Below, piece after piece: positions 62,291 through 64,000 of a stretch of 64,000 bases of DNA (its first letter is position 1; each line of letters starts with the position of its first letter). A program made the translations under genes and the position numbers. The DNA comes from Lachnospiraceae bacterium (GTDB lineage: Bacteria > Bacillota > Clostridia > Lachnospirales > Lachnospiraceae): NCBI GenBank assembly GCA_029012365.1, contig JAQXLY010000044.1, positions 62,001 to 126,000 on the forward strand, given 5' to 3'. Below the pieces are notes generated by a model. The model saw only the letters and a list, made by a program, of their open reading frames with translations, made no database searches and was not told the origin of the DNA.

Positions 62291-64000
62291 ATGTTAAGTA
62301 AGTTGATACATGATAAGGAATTGCTTTTGCGTCAGATATTGCTCATGATTTTGGATGCTGCCGCGGTGTTTACTTCATCGGTGGCGGCATTATTATTGCG
62401 TTTTAATCTTTCGTTTCAGGAGATTCAGGAGCTGTATTTGGAGAATGTCTGGAAGTCTGCGATACCATGCATTTTAGTGACGCTTGTGGTGTTCTGGTGT
62501 TTCAAGCTGTATCACAGTGTATGGCGTTATGCAGGATTTTATGAGGTGCAGCAGATTGTTTTTGCTGTTGTTGTATCAACGACAATACACGTTATTATAA
62601 TTCGTCTTTTGGGACTTCATATGCCGCGAAGCTACTGGTTTCTGTTTGCGGGAGCATTAATTTTTATTACGGTTTTTACACGGTTTGCATACCGGTTTGC
62701 CAGGAATGTACGGAAGAAGTATGTAGATAAACGCCGTGGCGTTGAGGTTTCGCGGGTAATGGTGATTGGGGCAGGTGCTGCTGCGGATATGTTGCTCCGC
62801 GAGCTGAAAACAAGTGAGCATCTGTGCAAGCGTGTGGAATGTGTTATAGATGATGATCCGGAGTTAAAGGGCAAGATGATACAGGGCTGCCGTATTGTAG
62901 GTGGGAGAGAGTCGATTGTTTCCGCAGCGGCACAGTATCAGATTGATGAGATTATGATTGCCATGCCTTCGGTTTCTAAGAAGAAGATTGCAGAGATTGT
63001 GAAAATTTGTAATGAGACCGGGTGTGAAATGAAGACTCTTCCGGGAGTGTATCAGATTGTTAATGAAGAGGTACGTGTCAGTAATCTTCGCCATGTAGAT
63101 ATCGAGGACTTGCTCGGAAGAGAGCCGATATCCGTGGATTTGTCGGCAATTACGGAGTATTTGAAGGATCAGGTGGTGCTGGTAACCGGCGGCGGCGGTT
63201 CTATCGGTGGGGAGCTTTGCAGACAGATTGCGGAGGCAGAGCCGAGACAATTGGTAATTGTAGATATTTATGAGAATAATGCGTATGAGATTCAGCAGGA
63301 GCTGAAGCGGAAGTATCCTAAGCTGAACCTGGTAGTACTCATTGCATCTGTGCGTAATACAAACCGTATGAATACAATCTTCGAGAAGTATCTTCCGAAT
63401 ATTGTGTTTCATGCTGCGGCACATAAGCACGTACCGCTTATGGAAGAAAGTCCGAATGAGGCGATTAAGAACAATGTGTTTGGCACATTAAAGACAGTGC
63501 AGGCCGCAGACCGTTACGGTGTGGAGCGCTTTGTTTTGATTTCTACCGACAAGGCAGTAAATCCGACCAATATTATGGGGGCCAGCAAACGTATTTGTGA
63601 AATGATTATTCAGGCCTATAACCGTCGTTCACAAACGGAATATGTAGCGGTACGTTTTGGTAACGTGCTTGGAAGCAACGGGAGTGTCATTCCGTTATTT
63701 AAGCAGCAAATTAAAGAAGGCGGACCGGTTACCGTTACCCACCCGGATATTATCCGGTATTTCATGACGATATCGGAGGCAGTTTCTTTAGTATTGCAGG
63801 CAGGAGCATATGCAAAGGGCGGAGAGATTTTTGTACTTGATATGGGAGAGCCGGTTAAAATTGCTGATTTGGCTAAAAATCTGATTCGTTTATCGGGATA
63901 TATACCGAATGAAGAGATTGCGATTGAGTATATCGGGCTTCGTCCGGGAGAAAAGCTTTATGAAGAATGCCTGATGGCGGAGGAAAATCTGACAAAGACC
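62291..64000 (+). CDS. membrane-bound nucleoside-diphosphate sugar 4,6-dehydratase/epimerase (CapD/PglF-like), 3' truncated by window edge
   Basis: ATG at 62291, open to window end; N-terminal TM region then VMVIGAGAAADMLLREL and VLVTGGGGSIGGELCRQIAEAEP, FHAAAHKHVPLMEESPNEAIKNNVFGT. Confidence 0.95.
   Translation, partial: MLSKLIHDKELLLRQILLMILDAAAVFTSSVAALLLRFNLSFQEIQELYLENVWKSAIPCILVTLVVFWCFKLYHSVWRYAGFYEVQQIVFAVVVSTTIHVIIIRLLGLHMPRSYWFLFAGALIFITVFTRFAYRFARNVRKKYVDKRRGVEVSRVMVIGAGAAADMLLRELKTSEHLCKRVECVIDDDPELKGKMIQGCRIVGGRESIVSAAAQYQIDEIMIAMPSVSKKKIAEIVKICNETGCEMKTLPGVYQIVNEEVRVSNLRHVDIEDLLGREPISVDLSAITEYLKDQVVLVTGGGGSIGGELCRQIAEAEPRQLVIVDIYENNAYEIQQELKRKYPKLNLVVLIASVRNTNRMNTIFEKYLPNIVFHAAAHKHVPLMEESPNEAIKNNVFGTLKTVQAADRYGVERFVLISTDKAVNPTNIMGASKRICEMIIQAYNRRSQTEYVAVRFGNVLGSNGSVIPLFKQQIKEGGPVTVTHPDIIRYFMTISEAVSLVLQAGAYAKGGEIFVLDMGEPVKIADLAKNLIRLSGYIPNEEIAIEYIGLRPGEKLYEECLMAEENLTKT

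Overview
Window from a Clostridia (Lachnospiraceae-like) chromosome; the taxonomic guess is from gene content only. Left to right: (i) 3' part of an AddA-type helicase/nuclease, a hemolysin III family protein, a LysR regulator and adhE; (ii) a cluster of a small kinase-like protein, two 2Fe-2S thioredoxin-like proteins, a PAS-containing [FeFe]-hydrogenase-like protein, a SpoIIE-type phosphatase and a second [FeFe] hydrogenase; (iii) a minus-strand nitrogen operon (split glutamate synthase, short GS-I, ANTAR regulator); (iv) a non-coding region with a ~194-bp imperfect palindrome, a decayed gene, six 37-nt hairpins in a ~63-bp tandem array, and a promoter/terminator leader; (v) a plus-strand nitrogen/glutamine-amidotransferase run (GS-III, Amt-PII fusion, asnB, purC, pyrG, purF, carAB, dapL); (vi) a GH127-like/TM/GH25 fusion, mutY and ispF; (vii) an AAA-ATPase + PD-(D/E)XK-like gene pair bracketed by duplicated Rpn-family tail fragments; (viii) a rhamnose-type cell-surface polysaccharide cluster with an ABC exporter, a methyltransferase/coiled-coil protein with seven 21-aa repeats, and a Dlt-like acylation cassette whose adenylating enzyme is fused to a nitroreductase. 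Most interesting: the Dlt-like cassette with nitroreductase fusion, the ATPase/nuclease pair flanked by Rpn remnants, the matched leader/terminators of the two nitrogen operons, the WbdD-like ruler candidate, and the membrane fusion with an apparently degenerate GH127 domain. No tRNA, rRNA or CRISPR array was recognised. All assignments are by eye from the sequence and the supplied translations; no searches were run.
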